Part shown: positions 1-7,918 of the stretch, one piece after another
Numbering within the stretch: the first letter of the stretch is position 1
Layout: each line of letters begins with the position of its first letter
Assembly (NCBI GenBank): GCA_964645765.1
Contig: CAZYBE010000001.1
Span: forward strand, 124,001-188,000
Direction: 5' to 3'
Source of the DNA: CAZGMN01 sp964645765
GTDB taxonomy: Bacteria > Acidobacteriota > Aminicenantia > Aminicenantales > Aminicenantaceae
DNA: 64,000 nt
Translations under genes and position numbers: made by a program
Notes under the pieces: model-generated
Database searches by the model: none
Told to the model about the DNA's origin: nothing
The model's input: only the letters and a program-made list of their open reading frames with translations

Positions 1-1
1 G

Positions 2-280
2 GGAAATATCAGGGAGCTGGAAAATACCGTAGAAAGAGCTGTCGTCCTCTCCAAAGGAAACCAGATCGAATTGGAGAGCTTGGTCTACCACGGCATCAGC
101 GCCGGCTCTTCTTTTTTCAACCCTGCAGCAGGAAGATGTAAGCCGCTCGATGAGGTCGAGAAGGAATACATCAAGGCCGTGCTTCAAGCCCAATACGGGA
201 ACAAAAGCAAAACAGCTAAAATCCTGGGGATCGACCGCAAGACCCTTACGGCAAAACTCAAAAAGCACGAAACCCATTAA
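2..280 (+). CDS. Sigma-54-dependent response regulator (NtrC family), C-terminal part
   Basis: The frame is open from the window edge. It begins with NIRELENTVERAVVLS, the conserved end of the AAA+ sigma-54 interaction domain of NtrC/AtoC-type activators. A Fis-type helix-turn-helix follows (EKEYIKAVL, then NKSKTAKILGIDRKTLTAKL) and the protein ends about 10 residues later. The receiver and most of the ATPase lie upstream of the window. Such proteins bind enhancer sites and open promoters held by sigma-54 RNA polymerase. Two -24/-12 promoters lie downstream, at 615-630 and 5534-5549, each with a similar palindrome about 120 bp upstream, so this protein is the obvious candidate activator. That link is inference; the family assignment is firm. 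Confidence 0.9.
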   Translation, partial: GNIRELENTVERAVVLSKGNQIELESLVYHGISAGSSFFNPAAGRCKPLDEVEKEYIKAVLQAQYGNKSKTAKILGIDRKTLTAKLKKHETH

Positions 281-471
281 TACTGCTCATATCTTAGGCC
301 TTAGAAGGCAATCGTTTCCGTTCATAGTCGTTTAGAATTCTTATTTCAAAACGCTTGATTGAACAGAATGCATCTCCGATTCCGTGACAGGACCCCTTCC
401 ACAATTTTATGATTATCATGGAATCGAAGACGCTTCTGATTGAACTTCAGCTTCGTTGGACTAGGTCGAAA

Positions 472-502
472 TTGAACAGAGGGTGGGGAAAAATACCCCA
501 GT
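472..502 (+). promoter_or_regulatory. Candidate enhancer (UAS) site 1
   Basis: TTGAACAGAG, then GG, then the imperfect palindrome TGGGGAAAAATACCCCA (484-500). The same block, with a perfect palindrome and one base less spacing, occurs at 5394-5423. In each case the palindrome centre lies 122-124 bp upstream of the GG of a -24/-12 promoter, a typical distance for NtrC-type activators. Binding is not shown. Confidence 0.6.
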
Positions 503-614
503 CCCATTCTTGCCTTCCCTCTCGGCCAAAAAGCGACCTTCCTGGCCATATAATATTTCTTTTAAATTGAATAAGTTAAAAATATATCTGCTTTTTTTCT
601 CCTTTTGAAAAAAT

Positions 615-630
615 AGGCATGGATTTTGCA
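615..630 (+). promoter_or_regulatory. Sigma-54 (-24/-12) promoter of the hydrogenase operon
   Basis: AGGCATGGATTTTGCA matches the TGGCAC-N5-TTGCA consensus with exact GG-to-GC spacing (GG at 616-617, GC at 628-629). It lies 105 bp upstream of the first hydrogenase gene. A sigma-54 activator gene is encoded just upstream. Confidence 0.7.
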
Positions 631-734
631 TTATACTCCTCTCCTTGAAATTCATAGATTATATATCAAGCAAAATCTCTAAGCTTTCCCATCTTTTTTT
701 CTCAAAATTCAATGAAATACAAAGGAAATAAAAA

Positions 735-1793
735 ATGAGGATCATCAAACTGAAAAAGGAAAACCTCTTTCCCTTCTTGGAAATAATTTCTAAGAAGGTT
801 GAACTCTGGGCGCCGGTCAAAAAAGGAGATAAGCATGTCTTCAAAGTTATCGATGATTTCTCCCAGATCGAAATGAATACGACAAGAACCATCCTCCCGC
901 CGCGAAAAATCTTCCTTCCCCCTTCCTTCAACATGTTCCATGTCTCAGAAAAGGGTTACAAAGAAGACTTTTCCCACATCTCGAAAAAAATCCTTTTCGG
1001 CATCCATCCCTGCGACATCCATGGGTTGCTTATACTGGATGATTTCTTTAAACAGGCTTATCTGGACCCCTACTACCTCGATGCAAGAAAGAAGACATTG
1101 ATTCTAGGCCTCTCCTGCTGGCCTGACGAGTACTGCTTTGCCAAATCCACCAACACCCACATCATTGAAGAGGGTTTTGACCTTTTCTTCACCGACCTCA
1201 AAGACTTCTTCCTTGTCTGGATAGGCTCAAGCCAGGGCGACGACCTCATTCGCCTCAAGCCAGAGCTCTTTGATGTCAACTTATTGGATAAAGACATCCA
1301 GACTTACATCGGCTGGCAGAACGAGCGAGGAAAGGCTTATAAGTGGGGAATAAATTTCACTGCCCTTCCTGACCTGGTCGAGCTCAAATACAACGACCCT
1401 CTTTGGGAGAAAATCGGAAATGCCTGCCTGGCCTGCGGTTCCTGCACCAATGTCTGCCCGACCTGCAACTGTTACAACATCATGGACAAACAGTTCCTGG
1501 GCGGAAAAGACGGAAAAATCCTCCGCCACTGGGACGCCTGCACGCTCGAAGAATATTCAGAGGTTGCCGGCGGCGAAAATTTCAGGAAGAAGAGGTCTGT
1601 CAGGCTAAAACTTTGGTATACCCATAAGCTGCAAGCCTATATCTCCAAGTACGGAAAACCGAGCTGCGTCGGCTGCGGCCGCTGTATTATCACTTGCCCG
1701 GTAGGGATCAATGCCCGAACCGTGGGAAAGGCTCTGCTTGGAGAAGAAGAAGACTCCTTCTGGACTAGATTCAACAAAGAGGTGACAAAATGA
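735..1793 (+). CDS. hydB: Sulfhydrogenase-type NiFe hydrogenase, iron-sulfur (beta) subunit
   Basis: A 352-residue electron-transfer subunit. The C-terminal half has two ferredoxin-like [4Fe-4S] motifs: C231-C234-C237-C241 (CLACGSCTNVCP) and C311-C314-C317-C321 (CVGCGRCIITCP), as in the beta subunit of archaeal and bacterial group 3 sulfhydrogenases and subunit A of anaerobic sulfite reductase. Its role would be to pass electrons between the hydrogenase small subunit and the flavin subunit encoded next. The ATG has an AAAGGA ribosome site 8 nt upstream. The stop overlaps the start of the next gene by 4 nt, indicating translational coupling. The gene order beta-gamma-small-large is that of the Pyrococcus hydBGDA operon. 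Confidence 0.88.
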   Translation: MRIIKLKKENLFPFLEIISKKVELWAPVKKGDKHVFKVIDDFSQIEMNTTRTILPPRKIFLPPSFNMFHVSEKGYKEDFSHISKKILFGIHPCDIHGLLILDDFFKQAYLDPYYLDARKKTLILGLSCWPDEYCFAKSTNTHIIEEGFDLFFTDLKDFFLVWIGSSQGDDLIRLKPELFDVNLLDKDIQTYIGWQNERGKAYKWGINFTALPDLVELKYNDPLWEKIGNACLACGSCTNVCPTCNCYNIMDKQFLGGKDGKILRHWDACTLEEYSEVAGGENFRKKRSVRLKLWYTHKLQAYISKYGKPSCVGCGRCIITCPVGINARTVGKALLGEEEDSFWTRFNKEVTK

Positions 1794-2650
1794 ACGGAGA
1801 AAACAAAGAATTGACCTCTATCAATCCATTTAAGCCGGAACCGGCAAGAATTGTCCGAACTTATCATCTCACCGAAGACGTCAAATTTTTCCAGGTTAGG
1901 ATCGTGGATATGGAGAAAGCCCTTGCCTTCAAGTACCGTGTCGGCCAGTTTGCCATGTTCTCTGTCCTGGGCGCAGGTGAAGCTCCCTTCTCTATTTCCT
2001 CAACGCCATCAAGGCCAGGTCTTCTGGAATTCTGCATCAGGAAAGTGGGGACTGTAACCAATGCCCTGTTCCGGATGAAAGAAAATGACCTGATAGGTTT
2101 CCGGGGGCCTTACGGCAACGGTTTTCCGGTGGAGAAGATGATAGGCAAGGATGTCTTCATTGTTGTCGGCGGGCTGGGTACTGCCCCGCTTCGCTCTGTC
2201 CTACTCTATTGCCTCGATAATCGCGACCAGTTTCGGAGGGTTATTGTTCTTCACGGCGCAAAGAGACCAGCTGAGATGATCTTCCGCGAAGAGTTTTTTG
2301 CCTTAAAGCAAAGGGAAGACCTCGAATGCCATCTGGCTGTGGATAAGGACGACACAGGACAATGGCCGGAAAACATTGGAGTTGTGACCACCCTCTTTCC
2401 CAAGGTTAAGGAGGTCGACCCGGCCACGACCTACGCCCTCGTCTGCGGACCACCGGTGATGTATAAATTTGTCATCAAAGAGCTTCTCAAGCTCAACATT
2501 CCCAAGGACCAAATCTTGATGACCCTGGAGAGAAGAATGAAGTGCGGTGTGGGAAAGTGCGGCCACTGCGCCATCGATTATATCTACACCTGCCTGGACG
2601 GCCCGGTCTTCACCTACTGGGACGTCATCCACATCAGGGAGCTCATTTAA
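1790..2650 (+). CDS. hydG: Sulfhydrogenase gamma subunit, FAD/NAD(P)-binding oxidoreductase
   Basis: This 286-residue protein belongs to the ferredoxin-NADP reductase-like family that includes sulfhydrogenase gamma, sulfite reductase subunit B and PyrK. Residues about 15-105 form the FAD-binding barrel (APFSISS motif). The nucleotide domain has GGLGTAPLRS (from G127). The C-terminus carries C252, C257, C260 and C268, the four ligands of a [2Fe-2S] cluster. It would connect the hydrogenase to NAD(P)H. It overlaps hydB by 4 nt and is followed after 10 nt by the small subunit with a strong GGAGG site. Confidence 0.88.
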   Translation: MNGENKELTSINPFKPEPARIVRTYHLTEDVKFFQVRIVDMEKALAFKYRVGQFAMFSVLGAGEAPFSISSTPSRPGLLEFCIRKVGTVTNALFRMKENDLIGFRGPYGNGFPVEKMIGKDVFIVVGGLGTAPLRSVLLYCLDNRDQFRRVIVLHGAKRPAEMIFREEFFALKQREDLECHLAVDKDDTGQWPENIGVVTTLFPKVKEVDPATTYALVCGPPVMYKFVIKELLKLNIPKDQILMTLERRMKCGVGKCGHCAIDYIYTCLDGPVFTYWDVIHIRELI

Positions 2651-2660
2651 GGAGGAGAAG

Positions 2661-3443
2661 ATGGAGAAAAAAAAGTTGAAAATCGGCATCTATGAATTAA
2701 CCGGCTGCGCTGGAGACGCCCTCCTTATCGTCGATTGCGAAAAAGAGCTCGTCAACATATTTAAAGCTGCAGACATCCAATCTTTCTCGATGGCCAAGAG
2801 CGATAACATCGATGAAGAGCTGGATATTGCCCTGGTCGAGGGCTCTGTCTCGACCGAGAAAGAAAAAGAGGAGGTCCTGGACATAAGGAAAAGAGCGAAA
2901 ACAGTTGTCGCCATCGGTATCTGCGCTTGCTTTGGCGGGATCCAAGCCGCTTTTCTGGATGAAAAAGAGTGGAAGAAGAATCTCAAGGAAGTCTACGGAG
3001 ACATTGAGATGACCAACACCAAGCCCCTTCAATCCAAGCCCATCAATGCCTATATCAGAGTCGATTACTATCTTCCCGGCTGTCCGATCGGCCAGGAGCA
3101 ATTCTTATCCACCCTTAACCGGGTTATAAGAGGAAATCCACCCGAGCTCTACCGCTTTCCCGTCTGTGTGGAATGCAAATGGAACGAAAACGATTGCCTG
3201 CTCAACAAGGATATCCCTTGCCTCGGCCCGGTGACACGGGCTGGATGCGGTTCGATCTGCATCAACCATAACCTCCCCTGCGTGGGCTGCTGGGGCCCGG
3301 TTGAAGAAGCTAACCTCAATTCGGAGTTCGAGCTGCTAAAGGAGAAAGGGTTTACGGTTGACTTTATCAGGAAAAAAATGGCCAATTTCAGCGGCACGGG
3401 CATAGCCGGCTTCCTGGCTAACACCAAAGGAGAGGAGAAATGA
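2661..3443 (+). CDS. hydD: NiFe hydrogenase small (delta) subunit
   Basis: This 260-residue subunit would carry iron-sulfur clusters between the NiFe site and HydB. The ATG at 2661 follows GGAGGAGAAG; an in-frame codon upstream at 2547 lies inside hydG and has no such site. Cluster ligands visible are C16, the GICACFGG motif (C88), LPGC (C141), and a C-terminal set (CVEC, CGSIC, CVGC) for further clusters. The usual CxxC of the proximal cluster reads C-A-G-D here, so Asp19 replaces the second cysteine. No Tat signal is present, so the enzyme is cytoplasmic. It overlaps the large-subunit gene by 4 nt. Confidence 0.88.
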   Translation: MEKKKLKIGIYELTGCAGDALLIVDCEKELVNIFKAADIQSFSMAKSDNIDEELDIALVEGSVSTEKEKEEVLDIRKRAKTVVAIGICACFGGIQAAFLDEKEWKKNLKEVYGDIEMTNTKPLQSKPINAYIRVDYYLPGCPIGQEQFLSTLNRVIRGNPPELYRFPVCVECKWNENDCLLNKDIPCLGPVTRAGCGSICINHNLPCVGCWGPVEEANLNSEFELLKEKGFTVDFIRKKMANFSGTGIAGFLANTKGEEK

Positions 3444-5182
3444 AGACGATATCTGTCGAACATTTAGCTCGTGTTGAGGGAAACGGAGGCATCTCAGCCA
3501 TAATCGACGGCAAGGCCGTTACAGAAGTGAAATTCATAGTCAACGAGGGCCCTCGCCTCATCGAGAAGCTAGTTCTGGGAAAAACTCCAGAGGAAGATGT
3601 CAATATCGTGCCCCGCATCTGCGCCATCTGCACCCTGTCCCACAAATACGCCGCTTTGCGCGCCATGGAGAATGCCCTTGCGGTCAAAATCCCTCCAAAA
3701 GTCACCCTTTTCAGAGAGCTCATGCATCTCGGTGAGATGGTTGAAAGCCACTCCCTCCACACTTATTATCTGGCTCTTCCCGATTATGTCGGCTTTCCAA
3801 ATGCCATTGCCATGGCTTCCAAATTCGAATTCGAGGTCAAGATCGCCCTGGAGATGAAGGAATTCGGAAACCACATCATGAAGATAGCCAGCGGCCGTTA
3901 CATCCATGGTGAAAATCCGGTTATAGGCGGATTCGGCAAATTCCCCTCCAAAGAGGAACTGGCCTGGATAAAAAGCAGGGCGATTCAGTTCATGCCTTTT
4001 GTTCTGAAGACAGTCAGCCTCTTCTGCGAGCTTGATTATCCTGATTGCCCTGAAGAAAGCACTCTCTATGCCTGCTCGAATCCTCCTGGGAAAAAATACG
4101 GCATCGTTGGCGATGAAATCATCCTGTCCACAGGAAAAATTATCGGCAAAGATGACTATAAAAGCCTGACGAATGAGTTCGTCGTTTCTCATTCCTACGC
4201 CAGGCGCAGCCGCTACAACGGAAAGCCCTATTCGGTGGGAGCTCTGGCCAGAGTCGTGAACCTCGGTGAAAGGCTGGAGGGTGAGGCAGGGAAGATGTAC
4301 AAGAAATATTTTAAGCCCCGCTGGAAGATAAACCCTCTTTTCATCAATGCAGCTCAGGCCTTAGAAATTCTCTATGCTTTCGAGAGGATACCAAAAGTGG
4401 TCGATGAGATGCTCAAGCTCCCTGACCCGGCCCTCGTCAAATACACGGTCAAGGATGGAAAAGGAACAGGAATTGTCGAGGCCCCCCGAGGGCTCCTGAT
4501 TCACTTTTATGAGATATCCAAAGGCCTTGTCTCCGGCGCTGATATCATCACTCCAACCGCCCAGAACGCAGAAGACATCGAAAGATACTGCTATATCGCC
4601 GCCCAAAAGCTCCTCGACTCTGGCAAAGAAGACCAGATCAGGGACAGGATGGACCTTGTTGTCCGCGCCTACGACCCTTGCATCAGCTGTTCTGTCCATA
4701 TGGCCGAGGTCAAAAAAGCACCTGCTGACGACTGGAAGAGAAAATTGCGAGAAATCACCAAGAAGGGTTCTCTGCTTTTCGTCGGAATTGGCAGAAAAAA
4801 TTATTCCGATGACGGATTGGGCTTGGAGCTCGCTCTTGAACTGAGAAAGCGAGGACGGCAGGACGTATGGCTTGAATCTGAGTTAGAAGAGAAAGAAAAA
4901 ACCTGGAAGAAAGGGAATGAGAGGGCTCTTATTTTCTTTGATGCCCTGGATTTTAAGGAAATTCCAGGGAAAGTGACCCTTCTCCCGTTTCATTTTATTT
5001 TCTCCAATTCATCCTTGAGCCACAGGATTGCACCACTCCTCTCAATTGAGATGGACTCCAGACAACTGCGGAATTCCTACATTCTCGGAATCCAGCCTGA
5101 GTCGGTTAAGGAAGGAAGAGAAATCTCCAGACCTGTCCACAAGGCAATAAACCAGGTTCTCGACCTGATTTTAAACGGATGA
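3440..5182 (+). CDS. hydA: NiFe hydrogenase large (alpha) subunit fused to a maturation-protease domain
   Basis: Residues 1-420 are a group 3-type NiFe large subunit. The N-terminal metal motif is RICAICTLSH (C61, C64, H68); the C-terminal motif is DPCISCSVH (C414, C417, H420). Maturation proteases cut just after this histidine. Normally a short tail follows; here 160 residues follow. From about residue 443 they align with HybD/HycI peptidases: VGIGRKNYSDDGLG, FFDALDF, SLSHRIAPL and GIQPESVKEGREIS. D458, D501 and H528 match the three nickel-sensing ligands of HybD, though the usual GN is GR. The protein would thus carry its own candidate peptidase in the cleaved propeptide. A separate protease is encoded at 12599. 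Confidence 0.9.
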   Translation: MKTISVEHLARVEGNGGISAIIDGKAVTEVKFIVNEGPRLIEKLVLGKTPEEDVNIVPRICAICTLSHKYAALRAMENALAVKIPPKVTLFRELMHLGEMVESHSLHTYYLALPDYVGFPNAIAMASKFEFEVKIALEMKEFGNHIMKIASGRYIHGENPVIGGFGKFPSKEELAWIKSRAIQFMPFVLKTVSLFCELDYPDCPEESTLYACSNPPGKKYGIVGDEIILSTGKIIGKDDYKSLTNEFVVSHSYARRSRYNGKPYSVGALARVVNLGERLEGEAGKMYKKYFKPRWKINPLFINAAQALEILYAFERIPKVVDEMLKLPDPALVKYTVKDGKGTGIVEAPRGLLIHFYEISKGLVSGADIITPTAQNAEDIERYCYIAAQKLLDSGKEDQIRDRMDLVVRAYDPCISCSVHMAEVKKAPADDWKRKLREITKKGSLLFVGIGRKNYSDDGLGLELALELRKRGRQDVWLESELEEKEKTWKKGNERALIFFDALDFKEIPGKVTLLPFHFIFSNSSLSHRIAPLLSIEMDSRQLRNSYILGIQPESVKEGREISRPVHKAINQVLDLILNG

Positions 5183-5279
5183 GCTGAAGTTCATGGCTGA
5201 TAATCAAAAGTTGAGCCAAAAAGACAAAAGCCATTGTGCTTTGAGAATTTTTGATTTGAACTCAGAATTATTGGATATA

Positions 5280-5375
5280 AATCGTCCAGCTGGTGAGGGA
5301 AGGAGTGATTATAGATAATTAGTCGCTCCCAACCTTTTCCTTCCTGCATCATCATAGGCTCACCGCTGGACGATT
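5280..5375 (+). ncRNA. Long structured RNA element (possible operon terminator or small RNA)
   Basis: Outer arms AATCGTCCAGC-T-GGTGAG (5280-5297) and CTCACC-GCTGGACGATT (5359-5375) pair over 17 bp with a single bulged base. Inside, 5298-5301 can pair with 5341-5344, and 5302-5311 with 5320-5329 (10 bp including GU pairs). The right arm is followed by a T-rich stretch (TCTCTTTTAT). It lies 97 nt after the hydA stop and upstream of the next promoter. It could end the hydrogenase transcript or be a processed 3-prime RNA. I match it to no known RNA family. Confidence 0.4.
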
Positions 5376-5393
5376 CTCTTTTATAGGAATTCT

Positions 5394-5423
5394 TTGAACA
5401 GAGATGGGGAATAATTCCCCAGT
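5394..5423 (+). promoter_or_regulatory. Candidate enhancer (UAS) site 2
   Basis: TTGAACAGAG-A-TGGGGAATAATTCCCCA-GT. The 17-base core (5405-5421) is a perfect palindrome. It repeats the element at 472-502 and lies 122 bp upstream of the GG of the sigma-54 promoter at 5534. Confidence 0.65.
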
Positions 5424-5533
5424 TGAGGAAACTTTAACAGAAGGAGACCGCGAGCGACACAAGAAGCTAATTTTAATTTATTTAGAATCAACAAAATATG
5501 AAACGAAATTCTCTTCTTTTATTGAAAAACAAT

Positions 5534-5549
5534 TGGCACAATAATTGCA
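5534..5549 (+). promoter_or_regulatory. Sigma-54 promoter of the receiver-hdr operon
   Basis: TGGCACAATAATTGCA is a perfect match to TGGCAC-N5-TTGCA. Transcription would start about 12 nt further, leaving a short leader before the ATG at 5575. Confidence 0.85.
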
Positions 5550-5574
5550 ATAAAATAACGATGAGAAAACGCCC

Positions 5575-5946
5575 ATGGTTGACATAGAAAAAAGAATCCT
5601 TATCATAGACCCTGATGCCAGACAGAGAAAAGAATTGGCATCATTCTTAGAAAAAGAGAATTATTATGTGGAAACGGGCAAGGGCCTTCCCGAGGCGATA
5701 AAGAAAATCTCCGGAGGCTGCTTCAATTGCCTGGTCATGGATGTCAAACTCCCGGAGATGAAAGGATACGAAGCCGTCTCCATCATCAAAAGCATCGACC
5801 CGAAAATAAAGATCATCATGACCACAAAGAAGAACAGCAAAAACTTGGAAGCCAAGGTCAGGGAACAGGATATCTTTTTTTATTTCATAAAATCCTTTGG
5901 AAAAGATGAATTAAGACTGGCAATCAGCAATGCCTTTGCCAAATAA
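5575..5946 (+). CDS. Stand-alone response regulator receiver protein
   Basis: A single CheY-like receiver of 123 residues with no output domain. The acidic pocket is in IIDPDA, the phosphoacceptor is D56 (VMDVKLPE), the switch threonines are in IIMTTKK and the conserved lysine is K106 (FIKSF). First gene of the sigma-54 operon; a second receiver follows after 11 nt. Single-domain receivers act in phosphorelays or bind partner proteins. A receiver-histidine kinase encoded at 11461 is a possible phosphodonor, which is inference. Confidence 0.85.
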   Translation: MVDIEKRILIIDPDARQRKELASFLEKENYYVETGKGLPEAIKKISGGCFNCLVMDVKLPEMKGYEAVSIIKSIDPKIKIIMTTKKNSKNLEAKVREQDIFFYFIKSFGKDELRLAISNAFAK

Positions 5947-5957
5947 AGGAGGAAAAA

Positions 5958-6362
5958 ATGGAGAAACACAAGAAAATACTCGTCATCGATGACGACCCAG
6001 ATTTCAGAGAAGCTATTGCTCCTATCCTGGAGGGAGCCCTGTACGAAGTTGTCAATGCCGCAAGCCCTGATGAAGCAAAGAAAAAAATCTTATCGGAGAA
6101 ACCCGACCTCATTCTTCTCGACATCATGATGGACAGTCTCTTTGACGGCTTTTCATTGTGCCAAGCGATTAAAACCTCAAAAGAGTACAAAGATTTCAAG
6201 GACACTCCGATCATCTTTGTCTCTGCTGTCAAGGAGAAGACAGGCTCGAGGTTCCAGTTCAAAGGGGAGGAGGAAGGAATGGTTGGACCAGACGATTACA
6301 TCGACAAGCCTGTGAAGCCGGCAGACCTCCTGGCTCGGATTGAAAGGCTGCTCAAGAAATGA
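5958..6362 (+). CDS. Stand-alone response regulator receiver protein
   Basis: A 134-residue receiver: VIDDDP acidic pocket, phosphoacceptor D55 (LLDIMMDS), and K117 in YIDKPVKP. The loop before the KP motif is longer than usual and rich in acidic and basic residues (about 95-112). A strong AAAGGAGG site precedes the ATG. The stop overlaps the hdrC start by 4 nt, which ties this receiver to the redox genes translationally. Confidence 0.87.
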   Translation: MEKHKKILVIDDDPDFREAIAPILEGALYEVVNAASPDEAKKKILSEKPDLILLDIMMDSLFDGFSLCQAIKTSKEYKDFKDTPIIFVSAVKEKTGSRFQFKGEEEGMVGPDDYIDKPVKPADLLARIERLLKK

Positions 6363-6982
6363 AGGAAACGAAGCAGGTATCAAGAATTCCTGGATTCCTG
6401 GGGAAAAAAGAGAAGAAACTGCTGGATTCATTTCTTCTTCAGATCTCCAACATCCCTGGAGGAGAAAGCATCAAAAAATGCATTCAGTGCGGAACCTGCA
6501 CCGGCTCCTGCCCTGTCAGCTACACCATGGATATCACTCCTCGTGAATTGATTGCCCTCTTCCGTGCCGGAGATATGGAGACCATTCTCTCCAGCCGCAC
6601 CATCTGGATCTGCGCCTCATGTTATGCCTGCACCATAAGATGCCCTCAGGGAGTTCTGGTGACAGATATCCTCTATGCCTTGAAGCGGCTGGCCATCGAG
6701 CAGAAAATTTATCCAAAGAGATTTCCTGTTTATGTTCTGTCCAAAGCATTTATAAATTTCACCAACCGTTACGGTCGGAGCTACGAGCCCGGACTCATTT
6801 TAGCTTATTCCCTAAGAACAAATCCTCTCAAACTCCTGGGGATGATTCCCCTTTTTATTAAGCTATCCCTTAAAGGCCGTATGGGTTTTCTCCCTAAGAA
6901 AATCAAAGGAACAAAGACCTTCTCCAATATTCTCAAAGAAGCGGAAATCCTGGAGATGGTCGTCCCTGTCAAGGAGGCCTGA
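6359..6982 (+). CDS. hdrC: Heterodisulfide reductase-like subunit C (HdrC)
   Basis: A 207-residue iron-sulfur protein with two [4Fe-4S] motifs, C41-C44-C47-C51 (CIQCGTCTGSCP) and C85-C88-C91-C95 (CASCYACTIRCP), characteristic of HdrC. It passes electrons from HdrA to the catalytic HdrB. No membrane helices are evident, so this is the cytoplasmic HdrABC type, not HdrDE. hdrB follows after 65 nt. Bacterial HdrABC complexes often have substrates other than CoM-S-S-CoB, so the physiological acceptor is unknown. Confidence 0.87.
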   Translation: MKETKQVSRIPGFLGKKEKKLLDSFLLQISNIPGGESIKKCIQCGTCTGSCPVSYTMDITPRELIALFRAGDMETILSSRTIWICASCYACTIRCPQGVLVTDILYALKRLAIEQKIYPKRFPVYVLSKAFINFTNRYGRSYEPGLILAYSLRTNPLKLLGMIPLFIKLSLKGRMGFLPKKIKGTKTFSNILKEAEILEMVVPVKEA

Positions 6983-7047
6983 GAGAAGGGTTGATTTTTC
7001 GGTCCCAAACCAAAATCGCTCTTTTCCCTTGAAATCCGGAGGCAAAA

Positions 7048-7917
7048 ATGGAATACACATATTACCCCGGCTGCAGCCTCGAGGCTTCAGCCAAGAACTA
7101 CGACGAGTCTGTTCGTTTTGTCTTTAAATCTTTAGGTCAAGAGCTGGTGGACCTTGAAGATTGGAACTGCTGCGGTGCCACCTATTATATGTCGACAAAA
7201 GAGACAATTTCTCTGGTTATCTCAGCCCGAAACCTGGCGCTGGCCGAAAAACACGGCCGGGATATTGTCGCTCCCTGCAGCTCCTGCTACACGATTCTCT
7301 ACAAGACAAACCACATCCTAAAAAACAACCCGATCATGAAGGCCAAGGTTGACCAGGCCCTTAGAAAAGATAAGCTGAGCTACAACTTGACCGTGAAAGT
7401 CCGTCACCCCCTCGAAGTTTTGGTCAATGATATCGGAATCGAGGCTATCGCTTCCAAGGCCCGCTGCCGCCTGGATGGAGTAAAAATAGCTCATTATTAT
7501 GGATGCCAGATCGTGAGGCCTGATAGGGGTCTCGACAACAAAGAGAATCCCAAAATGATGGACAACCTGTTTCGAGCCTTGGGCGCTCAGAATGTCTACT
7601 TTCCGATGAAAGTCCGCTGCTGCGGGGGTATGCTGATGACAACTTATTCTGATGTGGCTTTAGAGCTCAATAAAAACATCCTGGAATGCGCCCATGAAAA
7701 CGGCGCTGACCTTGTGCTGACGACCTGTCCTCTCTGCCAGATCAACCTCGAGGGTTACCAGGGCAAAATCAAGAAAAAGTTTAAGACCGACTTTAACCTG
7801 CCAGTCATGTTTTTCACTCAAGCCCTGGGCCTGGCTTTAGGAGGAACGCCTAAAGAGTTGGGACTCGAACGCAACCTCATCCCTTTTGAGCTTAAAGAAA
7901 AGCGAATGGAGGCCTGA
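7048..7917 (+). CDS. hdrB: Heterodisulfide reductase-like subunit B (HdrB)
   Basis: A 289-residue catalytic-type subunit with the two cysteine-rich CCG domains that bind noncubane iron-sulfur clusters: C9 (YPGCSLE), C41-C42-G43 and a Cys near SSCYT in the first; C191-C192-G193-G194 and C227/C230 (CPLC) in the second. In methanogens this site reduces CoM-S-S-CoB; in bacteria other disulfides or acceptors are likely. GGAGG precedes the ATG by 6 nt. The hdrA start follows the stop by 1 nt. Confidence 0.88.
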   Translation: MEYTYYPGCSLEASAKNYDESVRFVFKSLGQELVDLEDWNCCGATYYMSTKETISLVISARNLALAEKHGRDIVAPCSSCYTILYKTNHILKNNPIMKAKVDQALRKDKLSYNLTVKVRHPLEVLVNDIGIEAIASKARCRLDGVKIAHYYGCQIVRPDRGLDNKENPKMMDNLFRALGAQNVYFPMKVRCCGGMLMTTYSDVALELNKNILECAHENGADLVLTTCPLCQINLEGYQGKIKKKFKTDFNLPVMFFTQALGLALGGTPKELGLERNLIPFELKEKRMEA

Positions 7918-7918
7918 G

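Larger units (their letters stand above)
281..734. other. Intergenic region upstream of the hydrogenase operon
   Basis: No credible gene is seen in these 454 bases. The stretch holds a palindromic candidate enhancer site (472-502), a -24/-12 promoter (615-630) and a leader of roughly 90-100 nt before hydB. A further TTGAACAGA occurs at 359-367 without the palindrome. Short open frames here are AT-rich and lack ribosome binding sites. Confidence 0.7.
5183..5574. other. Intergenic region between the hydrogenase and Hdr operons
   Basis: These 392 bases hold no convincing gene. They contain a long hairpin (5280-5375), the second candidate enhancer palindrome (5394-5423) and a consensus sigma-54 promoter (5534-5549). 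Confidence 0.75.

Noticed and set aside
2547..2660. Extended start of the hydrogenase small subunit
   Set aside because: The 38 extra residues lie inside hydG in another frame and show no homology; GGAGG precedes the ATG at 2661.
3569..4192. A 207-codon minus-strand open frame opposite hydA
   Set aside because: It is antisense to a strongly conserved gene, has no family motif and no ribosome site.
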